DNA of 64,000 nucleotides from Ryuthela nishihirai. Taxonomy: Eukaryota > Arthropoda > Arachnida > Araneae > Heptathelidae. The notes under the pieces were generated by a model that was given only the letters and a program-made list of their open reading frames with translations, did not search any database and was not told the origin of the DNA. The stretch is from contig JAWZYU010000030.1 in assembly GCA_038380435.1 (NCBI GenBank), positions 63,127,817 through 63,191,816 of the forward strand, given 5' to 3'. Below, piece after piece: positions 1 through 9,876 of the stretch (positions within the stretch are counted from its first letter, which is position 1; every line of letters begins with the position of its first letter). The translations under genes were made by a program, and so were the position numbers.

Positions 1-1033
1 GTTTAAAATGGCCCCATTCTTCCTCAACTTCAGTATTAAGCAAACCATGACTGTCATAATGACTAAGTAACCTATCATGGTAAGCTTTAGCTATAACTGG
101 ATCTTTCAGAACTTCAGTATTAAATGTAATTTTTTTAAATTTAGCACAACACTTTTTAAGTTTAAGTTGCAAGACACTTTTAACAAGATAATGGTCAGAT
201 CCAATTTCAGCTCCCCTATATGACCTGGTATTCCTAACAGAACTAGCCCATTTGCTGTTAATTAATATGTAATCAATCATATTCTTATGCAGACCATCAG
301 GTGAAACCCATGTGTACTTATGTATGTCGTGGTGTTTGTAATAAGTGTTAGTTATTCTGAATCCATTGAGTTTACTTACCTGCAGGAGACGCTGCCCATT
401 GCCATTGCAGTTACCAATACCAAAAGGGCCTATTACTCCTCTCCAAAGGTGAGAGTCAGTACCAACTTTGGCATTGAAGTCACCAAGAACAAGGGTAATA
501 TCTCCTTTCTTGACAGAATTCAAAATATCCTGAAGTTGTTCATAAAACCTATCGTTCTCATCCTCATCGGCATCCTCAGTGGGGGCATAACAGCAGACAA
601 CATTCAAGTCTTTAACGCTTGTCTGAAATTTTGCTGTAAGAAACCTTTCATTAATGCACTCATATCCTAGAACAGCATCGCTAGCGTGTCTGCTGAGCAG
701 CAGACCCACACCTTGGTGATGCTTATTGTCGTCCCTCCCTGAAAAGAGAAATTTAAGATTATTTTCAAGAATCTGACCTTTATCTGTCCATCTGGTCTCT
801 TGCAAGCCGAGAATATCTAAATTATAATGGTGGAATTCTTGTGTGAGGACATCAAGAGAAAAAGCTCTGTGCAGAGTCCTCACATTCCAACTACCTATGG
901 AGAGAAAATGGTTAGTGGGATGTTTAAAGAAACTATGTTTATTGAGAGAGGGAATGCCGACAATATCAAACAGCCCCCTAATCGCAGACATGGGGCAAAG
1001 ACCCGTTCCCCTACCACTAAAGGCTGAAGCCAT
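1..1033 (-). CDS. RTE-like non-LTR retrotransposon ORF, N-terminal endonuclease part (runs off the left edge)
   Basis: Read on the minus strand from ATG at 1033-1031, preceded in frame by TAG at 1036-1034, this frame stays open for 344 codons to base 1, so the protein continues outside the window. It begins MASAFSGRGTGL and then shows the motif order of an apurinic-type (APE) endonuclease: SWNVRTL near residue 50, LGLQETRW, a YAPTEDADED segment, LGDFNAKVG, DYILIN and the catalytic-histidine motif SDHYLV. In known elements this domain nicks target DNA to prime reverse transcription. The style matches the RTE/BovB group, whose products are often mis-annotated as craniofacial development protein 2. 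The reverse transcriptase would lie further left. No stop or frameshift is seen, so the copy may be young. Clade assignment is from memory of motifs. Confidence 0.85.
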   Translation of the reverse strand, partial: MASAFSGRGTGLCPMSAIRGLFDIVGIPSLNKHSFFKHPTNHFLSIGSWNVRTLHRAFSLDVLTQEFHHYNLDILGLQETRWTDKGQILENNLKFLFSGRDDNKHHQGVGLLLSRHASDAVLGYECINERFLTAKFQTSVKDLNVVCCYAPTEDADEDENDRFYEQLQDILNSVKKGDITLVLGDFNAKVGTDSHLWRGVIGPFGIGNCNGNGQRLLQVSKLNGFRITNTYYKHHDIHKYTWVSPDGLHKNMIDYILINSKWASSVRNTRSYRGAEIGSDHYLVKSVLQLKLKKCCAKFKKITFNTEVLKDPVIAKAYHDRLLSHYDSHGLLNTEVEEEWGHFK

Positions 1034-1702
1034 CTACACTGGAAGACTTCCTCCAATGTAGAATTTGACGATGCCAATAGACGCAAAGAGTTCAGGTGGC
1101 TGCGATGACCTCTGCTCAGGATTATCCACCAGCTGATAAACATATCCTGTGAATCTATTCACTTGGGGCTGTCAACCCACAAACAAACAGAAAACACAGC
1201 GGAAGATTTTCCCTCCACAGAAGCCCACCAGTGCAGCAAAATCAGGATCCATAATCAAGCTCAGAGCCATATATCTGTCCAGTCCAGTGGGTTTATATGG
1301 TCAGCACCAGGACCCTGTGTGGTTGACCATTCCTCAGCAGGGTAGAAAAAAAAAGAAAAGTAGCCATAGTTGTCCAAGATCAGTAGGCCACACTAATCTG
1401 GCAGCCCTCCCCTTCCGTTCACTTCCACAAGAGAGTATCTCTTTTGAAAGGTACTAACGGTCTGCACCACGAGAAGGCGGGGTCGGACATTAGGTGTTAG
1501 GCCTGGCCGGTTCTATGCATCATCACAGGGGATTGGTGCATAGCTCTCCTTCCAGTGACTACCTAGCTACCATTTACAGATCGTTGTTCATAAAACACTT
1601 GCATAAAGAGTTTTCACATTGCCCTAAACAAAATAGTCATTGAAACTTCAGCTTCATCAAGTATTTTTGAACAATATGTTATGTGTATTTTTTATACGTA
1701 TA
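1034..1702 (-). other. Probable 5' leader of the RTE-like element plus flank
   Basis: This stretch lies upstream of the retrotransposon ORF on the minus strand. It is more GC-rich than the introns and has stops in all frames. A short palindromic stretch (ctatgcatcatcac...ggtgcatag, about 1513-1540) may mark structured leader RNA. The 5' boundary of the element cannot be fixed by eye; AT-rich flank seems to begin near 1570. Confidence 0.35.
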
Positions 1703-1704
1703 TA

Positions 1705-3170
1705 CAGGGTGATTCAAAACCTATCTTTCAAATTTCGTGGGGTGGTAGGGAATACGTCAGGAAACCGATTTCACATAGGAAAGTATGTCCGCAAACGTCA
1801 TCTACATGAACAAAATGGACAAGTAAAGTGAACACAAGGAAACAGTACAGTTAAGTGGTAACTAATGTGACTTTTATTCCAACAAGGTAAAGTACAGGTT
1901 CACAGTAGGTGCTCAAAACTGCGACCATTTACACGGACACAGGATTCACAGCACCGTTGCATTGACCGCCGAACATTTTCAAAAACGCCTGGCATATCAC
2001 GGACAATGCCTGCGGCGGCCACTATTCGTGCAACAAGGTCCATTTCACTGTCGACGGGGGTCTCGTACACATGGTCTTTCATGGCCCCCACAAAAAGAAA
2101 TCCATGGGCGATAAATCAGGTGACCTGGGTGGCCAAGCGATCGGTCCACCTCTACCGATCCATCAAGCTCCGAATGTTCGGTACAGGTAATCACGCGCAA
2201 CAATTGTGCTATGGGCTGGAGCCCCGTCATGTTAATACCACATATCTCTGCGGATATGCGCAGGAACAGCGCCCAGAAAAGTCGGTAACACTGTCTCGAG
2301 AAATATTAGGTATTTCCGGCCGTCCAATCGGGGCGGTAGCAAGTAAAGTCCCAACAAACAGTCACCAATGATTCCAGCCCACACATTTACGGCAAAACGA
2401 TGTTGCGCAGCGTGACTTCTCGTACCATGCGGGTGGTCGTAAGCCCACACATGTGAATTGTGTGTATTGAACACACCTTCACGAGTGAATGAAGCTTCAT
2501 CTGTAAAAAGGACAGAAGCTGGAAAACTGGGGTCCACGGCACCTTTCTGCATGAACCATTGTGCAAATTCCACACGCTTCGGATAATCGTCAGGATGCAG
2601 TAACTGCACCCTTTGTAGATGGTAAGGATGCACACGTTCCTCGTGCAGTATCCGCCACACTGCTGACTGAGAGACCCCAAGCTGCTGAGCAATAGCTCGT
2701 GTGCTGGTATTCGGATTATCTTCGATGGACTGTAGGACTTGTTCTGCGATGTTGACAGTCCGCGTCAGTCGTCTTCCCCTGTATCCTGCATGTTGCTGCG
2801 CAGTGAACCACGTTCGCGCAGATTGCGATGCACACGTGCAAACATTTGATGCTGCGGTATTCTTCTGTTGGGGTATCGGTCTTCGTAAACTTGCCTAGCT
2901 CGGCGGCCGCTTTCGCCAGCTGCCCCATATGCGAGATGCATATCCGCTAGCTCTTGATGCGTAAAACGATTCATCTTATCACTAGTAAGTGAGTTCGTAC
3001 ACTGATGACAGCGGGAGTGGTCGGGCGAGCTGTACACTGGTTGGGTACACACAGCGCCCTCTACATACGCAAGCGTACATTTGCGGACATTCTTTCCTAT
3101 GTGAAATCGGTTTCCTGACGTATTCCCTACCTCCCCACGAAATTTGAACGATAAGTTTTGAATCACCCTG
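1705..3170 (-). mobile_element. Complete Tc/mariner-like DNA transposon with long TIRs
   Basis: The ends are mirror images: CAGGGTGATTCAAAAC at 1705 and its reverse complement ending at 3170. They are flanked by TA on both sides (1703-1704 and 3171-3172), the usual Tc1/mariner duplication. The inverted repeats extend about 90 bp with only a few mismatches (1705-1794 against 3081-3170). The interior carries a broken minus-strand transposase. Total length is 1466 bp, close to a full-size element, so this copy is complete in structure but dead in coding. It sits upstream of the first visible nAChR exon, probably in an intron. Confidence 0.85.
1897..2974 (-). pseudogene. Broken DUF4817/Tc-type transposase inside the 1705-3170 transposon
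   Basis: The minus strand carries the pieces of one transposase in three frames. The N-terminal piece starts with ATG at 2974-2972 (MNRFTHQELADMHLAYGAAG) and resembles the DUF4817 helix-turn-helix found in many arthropod transposases. A second piece, open from about 2750 to 2232, has a further helix-turn-helix (TRAIAQQLGVSQSAVWRIL) and the DDE catalytic segment with LFTDEASF. The third aspartate-containing region (HDGAPAH type) lies just past the stop near 2232. The C-terminal piece (about 2091-1900) ends VNGRSFEHLL. At least two frameshifts and stops separate the pieces, so no functional protein is expected. Catalytic assignments follow the general Tc1/mariner pattern and were not checked by alignment. 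Confidence 0.8.
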
Positions 3171-3386
3171 TATATTTTCTGCTGATAGAAATGTCCGTTG
3201 AGTTTTTTGAGCTCTGGTCATTTCAACCCATTTTTTTGTGTCAAAAATGACTCGAAAAAACAACCTAACAACAAGCGGCAGTCCTTGAAATCTATTTTTT
3301 GCAGCAGACGATCATTCGTAAGCAAATGGTTGAAAGAAAATATTTTCAGGAGGACAATTCACACTGATTATGTTTTTTTCTTTCAG

Positions 3387-3496
3387 TATTGGACCGATTA
3401 TAAGCTGACCTGGGACCCGAGAGAATATGGTGGAGTCGATATGCTGCACGTGCCTTCAGATCACATCTGGAGGCCAGACATCGTTCTTTACAACAA
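3387..3496 (+). CDS. nAChRalpha: nAChR alpha subunit, first visible exon (110 bp)
   Basis: The exon follows a polypyrimidine tract and TTTCAG (3381-3386) and ends before GTGGG (donor GT at 3497). It encodes [17 protein letters not shown]...WRPDIVLYN plus two bases of the next codon. This is the strongly conserved loop D (YKLTWDP) and loop A (WRPDIVLYN) part of the extracellular ligand-binding domain of a cation-conducting, acetylcholine-gated pentameric channel. A 110-bp exon at this place is typical of nAChR genes. The phase (ends after 2 nt) fits the exon at 12150, which supplies the third base and gives N-A-D-G-N-F, as in insect alpha subunits. Upstream exons (signal peptide, first beta strands) are absent from the window. 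The sequence resembles the insect alpha1-4 group, but I cannot name the subtype. Confidence 0.93.
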
Positions 3497-3620
3497 GTGG
3501 GTGATTTTTTCATCTTCTGATCATGCTTGCAAGAATACACTCTGTAATAAATTAATATTTATGTAATGGGATGCTTCCATGGTTTGCGGGAATGGGATGC
3601 AAAATTAAAAGTTTACTAAA

Positions 3621-4008
3621 GGGGTTGGGTTGTTTTACCTCTGAGCGGCACTTTTTTGCACACCATGGGTTAAATGGACAGGTCACTTGGACACCGAAGG
3701 CTCAGAGAAGATTGTGGGAGGGGACCCACTGGAACAGCTGCTTGGAGACAGATGGTAGTCTCCCGTCAAGGCCATCCAGCATGTTCTTTAACGTGCACAG
3801 GGTATAGCTCTCCCACACAAGGGGCCACGGCTTAACGTCCCATCTGACGGACGGCGGCCTTTCCAAGCCCATCGGTGTCCCCTACTGACCGTGGGCAAGG
3901 CGGGGAATTTTGCGGAGATAAATCTCAACGCGGACCCAGCTGGGACTCGAACCTGGGAACTACAGATTACGAGCCTGGCGCGCTACCGACTGAGCCACCC
4001 CCGCCCCT
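3621..4008 (-). mobile_element. SINE-A, full length
   Basis: The minus-strand element starts with a tRNA-like head at about 4008-3930: A box TGGCTCAGTCGG, B box GGTTCGAGTCC, anticodon-like loop CTCGTAA. A body of about 300 bp carries two ACGTTAA motifs, and the tail ends aaaacaacccaacccc. The head resembles elongator tRNA-Met with CGT in place of CAT. It lies in the intron directly downstream of the 110-bp exon. Confidence 0.85.
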
Positions 4009-4168
4009 TACTAAGAGGGAACAAAGAACATTTTTTTTTAAATATCCACAATATTTGAAACTGCAAATGTTCGCGTAAAATCCGTTAGGCCACCGCCGAT
4101 TTCGGGTTTGCCTTTCAACGGATTCGACTCTTCGCGTCCTTATTGTTTGACCCGTTTCGCCAATCACG

Positions 4169-4352
4169 TGTCAGGGGTATCGATTACTCTCGAAACGAAG
4201 GAGCGAGTGAATCATGTCAGGGGTATCGATTACTCTCGAAACGAAGGAGCGAGTGAATTATGTCAGGGGTATCGATTACTCTCGAAACGAAGGAGCGAGT
4301 GAATCATGTCAGGGGTATCGATTACTCTCGAAACGAAGGAGCGAGTGAATCA
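4169..4352. repeat. 46-bp tandem repeat, 4 units
   Basis: Four near-identical units beginning TGTCAGGGGTATCGATTACT and ending GAGTGAATCA. One unit has AATTA instead of AATCA. Confidence 0.9.
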
Positions 4353-4944
4353 CTTTAAACCTTCAAAAGTTGTCATTGTGACCGCGGCGATTTTATTTTT
4401 ATTCTATTTTTAAATAAAGTTAATATTGGTTTTGGTCATTTTTAAAAATATTTGTGAAGTTCCAAATAAAGCTAAAATTTATTAAAAAAAAAGTAATTTT
4501 TTTAATTAAAAAATAAATTATGTTTTTTGAGTCAATATAACCCCACGTAGCCTTCTGTGTATTTTTTTTTTGAAGAAATATAATGTTTCAAAATTTAAAT
4601 AAATATCGAAGATATTTTATCACTGAAATTTCCACCAAATTTAACAAATAGATAAATTGTTTAATAAAAAGTTTAATTATTCCACTGGATAAAATATAAG
4701 ATTTAAATAAAATAAAATATTAAATAAAACATAAGATTCATTATTATGCTTTACCTGACCCTCTTAAATTATATTTTTAGTCGAAAAATACGAAAACCAC
4801 CAATGGAAAAACGTTCTATATCTTACATATTGCTATTGTAATTTTATATTACAAAATAAAAATACATCTCGAATATTCATTTATCATACTAGGTACCAAT
4901 AATCGCAAAGCTAATTCGAAACGCATTTGTTTCTGATTTGCAAG
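4353..4944. other. AT-rich intron sequence, nothing recognised
   Basis: Very AT-rich, with repeated AAATAAA and TTAAAT runs and no open frame of note. Confidence 0.6.
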
Positions 4945-4952
4945 GGAATAAA

Positions 4953-5646
4953 CAGTGGCGGCTCGCGTATAGGCACTGTGCAACTGCAGCACCCAAAATT
5001 CAAATTGATATTATCGATAACATTTAATATAATGAGTCCTTTTTTCTTTAATTCTTTCTTTATACTTGTACAATATATAATCCTTAAGCTTAATGTCAGT
5101 AGCCATCCCCCAGTTTATGAAAAAGATACAAAAAACTTTGTATGGAACTGTGCGCTTCACAGTACTAGCTACGAGGTGTTTGACTGTTGTGCGCATGCGC
5201 ACATAGGATGCTACACGCGAGGCCACAAGGGAGAGAGAGCACTGTCGTTCCCGCAGTGCCGACCCTGGCGTGCTGGTTGAAGGTAGTTTTTTTTTGCTCC
5301 GCGTGTGTTGAGTTTAAAAACCGTGTACCATATTCTTGAATGTGATAAAGTGCAGAATTAGATTATTATCCTGCTTCCAACTATTCTATTTGATTCATTT
5401 TTTTTTCGCGCAAATTAAAACAAGAAGAATGGATTTCATTTTTAAATGAATAGATTAATCTTGAACTGTAACAATTTAAGTTAAAGTAAGTAAAAATTGT
5501 TTGATTTTGTTCTTTTAGGATTTTATCAAGTTTCTGAATAAATTTTCTTTTTATACATGTTTGTTTCCTTTTACACAATTTTAAAACAAAGGCTAAAATT
5601 TTTCTGGAGCAGCACCCCCACTAATTTTAGCTAGGAGCCGCCACTG
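4953..5646. mobile_element. Non-autonomous hAT-type element with perfect 8-bp duplication
   Basis: Ends CAGTGGCGGCTC (4953) and GAGCCGCCACTG (5646) are inverted repeats. They are flanked by a perfect 8-bp target duplication GGAATAAA (4945-4952 and 5647-5654), as hAT transposases make. The 694-bp interior has no transposase. Confidence 0.9.
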
Positions 5647-5654
5647 GGAATAAA

Positions 5655-6103
5655 GAACCCACGAAAATCCAATTTCTCTCTAAGGATATGGCCTCACAGG
5701 AAGCGATTCTAGGGGTTCATCGTTAAGAACGTTTCCGAACTAACTGTACACAAAACAGAATCTTGATCAATAAAGGAGACGGTCTCGCAGCAAACTAAAG
5801 CACGTGCTGGCATTTCAAAATCCTCATCTCTGACACTGGTGGCCTCACAGCAAATGGCAACGTGTTGCGATGGGCCATCCAACAGGTTTCAACCGGATGT
5901 TAAAAAAAACATAAACTTAGTTATTAATAACGAAATAAATAAATGTACAGGAATAGAAATGTTTGTGTTCATCTTTCCTCCACTGACTTTTAAAATGATA
6001 ATTCTCTTAAATGCGTTTCGTATTGTTCTACTTTAAAAAACGCACTGAAGCAGAAATTGAGTAGAATTTGTTGTTAATAAATTGGAATGACGTAATTGAG
6101 AGT
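5655..6103. other. Intron sequence, nothing recognised
   Basis: No repeat ends or coding signal. A phrase near 5824-5855 (ggcctcacagcaaatgg) weakly resembles one near 6367-6395 (ggccacacaacaaactgg), which may reflect an old repeat. Confidence 0.4.
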
Positions 6104-6111
6104 GTCTAAAG

Positions 6112-6305
6112 CAGTGGTTCTCAACCTTTTATGCTTCACGTACCTCCTGGAAATGTACCCCTTGTATAGACAGATAAAACTATAGTTATCGTATAACAGT
6201 GGGAATAAAATGAAACACTGACTTTGTTATTAGATCTAGCGACATTTGAGCTCTCACGGCGTATCCCAAAATTTTTTACCGCGTACCCCACGTTGAGAAC
6301 CCCTA
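6112..6305 (+). mobile_element. Short hAT-type MITE (CAGTGGTTCTCAACC family)
   Basis: Starts CAGTGGTTCTCAACC and ends ACGTTGAGAACCCCTA, inverted termini typical of hAT MITEs. The flanking octamers GTCTAAAG (6104-6111) and GTCTAGAC (6306-6313) agree at 6 of 8 positions, so the copy is older than its relative at 51551. Confidence 0.8.
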
Positions 6306-6313
6306 GTCTAGAC

Positions 6314-7747
6314 ATTTTCAAACTTACTGGCGCCTTAAAACCCTCTCTAGTAATAACAACAGCAGAGGTGGCCACACAACAAACTGGAGCATGAGCAGTT
6401 ACTGGTCTCAAACCGCGTTCTGTGTGTCTAAAGTCATCATCGGCGATTTCGCAGTCTTTCAATTACTGCATCTAACTGTCCCGAAAGTGTGGGTATTAGA
6501 TTCCCATTGCTAATGGGCCACAGGGCGACAGTGATTACATTTCGTCATGATGATTATGCTTTAAGAAATGCTCAGAGGTTCGGATTGATGCATGCAGCCT
6601 GTCTCGCGACACTCGGGGGAGTGTTTCGTTTGCATCCAGAGTAGCTTTCTTCCCAAAGTAACACGGAAACCACTTGTTAACTGTGGGTTTTAATATTTCT
6701 CTTGAAATGCGCTTCGCAGCTTTCCTCTTTACAAAAAAAGGAAAAAGTCTCTTAAGGGATTAAAGCAAATTCGGTTATAAATCTCCATATGAAGTGGATG
6801 CAACGGTAACGAGAGATCCCTCAGAGATGGCTCATCCTCTGGCTTACGTCAACAGCTTACTCATCTTTTCGTTTGCTTTTCATCAAGTCAAATATTTAAT
6901 TAGTGTTTTCCAAGTCTGTTTCATTAGGAGAGAAAATCCTTTCCAGAGAAAATCCTTTCCAGAGAAAATCCTTTCCAGAGACAGCTGGAAGATGATTTCT
7001 GATGAATCCTACAAATTTCAAATCTCGAAAGCCAAGTTTAGATTTTTGCTTGACATTTTTCACTCTTAAGATTTAATCTTTCAAAGAATGTGTTTGTTTT
7101 CATTGCAGTGTTTCGTAAACCTAACAGTTTAATGTTATGTACTGTGATTTAGTGAAAAAACACTTTTCAGCTCTTTGGTTTTATTTTGGCTAAGGCGGAA
7201 ACCTTCATCCTGGCAATGGCGCAGCAATCCGTAAACGGAATTAAAACTTCATTTAGTTATTTCGCGAATAATCTTTTTTTAAAAGCAGATTAAAGAGGAA
7301 ATTAAAACGAGGAAGAGATTAAAATATGACTTGTGAAGTCCCGATTTTATTTCTGACTTTCAAAGTCACCTCTCTTCTGACGCAAATTAAGACGTAGATA
7401 ATTAAAAAGAAATTCATTTCACAACACTTAAGTGACGGTACATTCCGAAAGAAAAAAAAATCGTTTCTATTATTAAACTGGCTTCTCTTCCCAATTAAAA
7501 GCTCGGCACGATAGACAATTATTTAAAAACCACTTTAACTTGGTGATGAGAGGCACCTGTGATTAAGTATCTAACTAAATGTTCAGACTTTCAGGTCACT
7601 ATTCTGAATTATTTAGGGTAAATGAACACACTGATATGGGATACAATAAATACAAATAATTTCTTTATAGTTCTTACTGTTGAATCGTAGATTTCGATTT
7701 GTCTGCAAAGGTCTATTACAAATGGCTCGTTGTATTCTCAAAAACAA
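6314..7747. other. Intron sequence, mostly unique
   Basis: I see only a small 16-bp x3 tandem repeat (agaaaatcctttccag, about 6932-6981). The short open frame over it has no recognisable product. Confidence 0.5.
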
Positions 7748-8005
7748 TGCAGCCTTCTCCGTGGCTAAATGGTATCGCTTTGACTGCGATGATACAGTCG
7801 CTCAAAAAAGTATCCGAACACTATGGTTGATTACAGAATTCGGAAAAAATATCTGACAACGATTTTTTTTAGAAATTAGTGATCTGGCAACCTTCGTGTC
7901 ACGTGATTACATAATTCAGGAGAAATATCTGGAGCGTGTACAGTTGCTGTACACGCTCTAGTTACTGTTCACAGCAAACTGGAGCGTGTGCAGTTACTGC
8001 ACCTG
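7748..8005 (+). mobile_element. Half of a foldback MITE next to a tRNA-like SINE fragment
   Basis: CCGTGGCTAAATGG at about 7759 looks like a tRNA A-box head. It is cut at TA 7793-7794, where the left end of the foldback MITE (CAGTCGCTCAAAAAAGTATC) begins. The MITE proceeds into the inner GGAGCGTGTACAG module and then stops near 8005 without its right terminus. Confidence 0.7.
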
Positions 8006-8793
8006 TTATCTAGAAACGTGTTAGAGTATTAAAATCTGATCTGGTTGAAAAAAATTAATTTATCGATAAATACATTTTAAATTTTGCTCACTTTTAAATT
8101 CTCGAAATTTACTAAGATTTTTATAGCCTTCTCTTAATTCTGCAGGTTAAAAAAAGTCTTGATCCGAAGAACTTGTTTTCAAGAATGTTGCTTTTTAACA
8201 AGTAGGCAAACTTGTAAGCAGAAAGAGCTGAAGGGAACTGGCAACACAGATGACCGCCCAGGGCGGCTTTAAGTGAAGGGCGGTCGAAATGAAATCGATA
8301 GGAAAGGAAGGCATGGGAGCGACTAGATGTATTAAAAATGGGCGGCCGTTGGGTAGGAAGCTCCAATATCGGTTTTAGAAATGAGGAGAGCACAGTCTGT
8401 AAAAAATATTTCCGATATTTCTTTCGACTTATTTTTTTTTGGCATTTGATTAAAAAACAACTTTCAGAAATCGGAGTGGATGTCAGGAGAGATAAGAGGG
8501 AGAGGGGAAAAGCAATTGGTGACGTCACAAAGAAAAGCGGAAGGAGGGAAGCATTTCCTTTTATTGAGAAAAATAACATCGCCTGGAGCGAACGTTGAAT
8601 GCTCGTTTGCAAAGAGATCTGAAAAGTTTTAACTGAATGAATTGCAATTCTGTGTCTCGTTCTGTCTCCTAATTATGTTCCAGAATTATCAAGGTAGTTC
8701 ATGGACAACGAGTACTTTTAATTTGCACACTTGTCCATGAAACATTGACTGTGACTTGACGAAGGGATTAGCATAAACACACTGTTACGAAAA
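8006..8793. other. Intron sequence, nothing recognised
   Basis: A 163-codon open frame on the minus strand (8612-8121) and an 86-codon one on the plus strand overlap each other. Neither resembles a known family or has clear coding bias. Confidence 0.5.
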
Positions 8794-9070
8794 GGGTTGG
8801 GTTGTTTTACCTCTGAGCGGCACTTTTTTGCACACCATGGGCTAAATGGCCAGGTCACAAGGACCCCGAAGGCTCAGAGAAGGTTTGGGGAGGGGACCCA
8901 CTGGAACAGCTGTTGGGAGACAGATGGTAGCCTCCCGTCAAGGCCATCCAGCGTGATAGGCCTCCCGTCAAGGTCATCCAGCGTGACGCTGACCCAGCTG
9001 GGACTCGAACCTGGGAACTGCAGATTACGAGCCTGGCGCGCTACCGACTGAGCCACCCCCACCCCGCCCC
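8794..9070 (-). mobile_element. SINE-A with internal deletion
   Basis: The tail and distal body (8794-8950) are followed by a small repeat of the phrase CCTCCCGTCAAGG and then directly by the tRNA-like head (8985-9070). About 110 bp of the body is missing. Confidence 0.8.
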
Positions 9071-9400
9071 CTACGAAAAGGTCAACATCCTCATCTGTAA
9101 ATTTCTATCGCACTTCGTATTATTTGCATTTCTAAATGTTTTCCCGTTAAGCAATGGCAGCTGTCCCTCTAGAAAGGGAATTCTGAATTTTAAATTATAG
9201 ATAAAAAATACTCTGCAATGCCCTCGAAAAAATTATGGTTTTGAAAAAACTTTTACAATTTTATATTGGTCATTAAAACGATATTTCACTGCTTCTAATT
9301 ATCAAATAAGTATATTGATATTCAAGGTTTTTCATTGCATTTTTTTACCATTTCTGTTGCTGGGACTAATAGCCAACTTTCACTTTATGTCCCAATTTGA

Positions 9401-9445
9401 GGGGGTGGCTCAGTCGGTAGCGCGCCAGGCTCGTAATCTGCAGTT
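9401..9445 (+). mobile_element. SINE-A tRNA-like head fragment
   Basis: Only the first 45 bp are present (GGGGGTGGCTCAGTCGGTAG to CTGCAGTT), ending in a T run. It is truncated after the anticodon-like loop, possibly by early termination or a deletion. Confidence 0.75.
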
Positions 9446-9514
9446 TATTTTTTGATGTCCCATGTTGAGAACAGGTTTCTAACGCTTTCAAAAACGAGTC
9501 GTTTCGTCGTCTGT

Positions 9515-9701
9515 ACAGTCTCTCAGAATTCAGGAAAAATATCTGGCAACTTTTTTTTAGAAATTAGTGGTCTGGCAACCTTCGTGTCACGTGACACGAA
9601 GGTTGCCAGACCACTAATTTCTAAAAAAAAAGGTTGCCAGATAATTTCCTGAATTCTGTAATCAACCATAGTGTTCGGATGTTTTTTTTTTGAGCGACTG
9701 T
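9515..9701. mobile_element. Foldback MITE with arms extending beyond its usual ends
   Basis: A Tc1/mariner-type foldback element: the arms meet at CACGTGACACGAAGGTTGCC around 9587-9610, and the right end is GAGCGACTG next to TA. The left arm is shortened. The mirror symmetry continues about 25 bp outside the element (9495-9514 against 9702-9725: cgtcgtctgtac and gtacagacgac). Confidence 0.8.
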
Positions 9702-9876
9702 ACAGACGACAAAACGACTCGACAAATTGATCGTGCTACAGTCAGAAAATGAGAAACTTCGTTCTCTTTGAATAAATACATATTCGATATTCACCAGAGG
9801 CGATATGTCATTCTTCTAGTTCATTAACTAGAATTAATTATTGCTCGCTCATCCCTAGTATTTTAATTTGGTTCCA

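Noticed and set aside
1149..1457. 102-codon plus frame over the retrotransposon leader
   Set aside because: It lies antisense to the RTE-like element's leader and has no recognisable domain.
8121..8612. 163-codon minus-strand frame in the first intron
   Set aside because: No recognisable domain, low-complexity F/L/S-rich composition, overlaps a plus frame; treated as chance.
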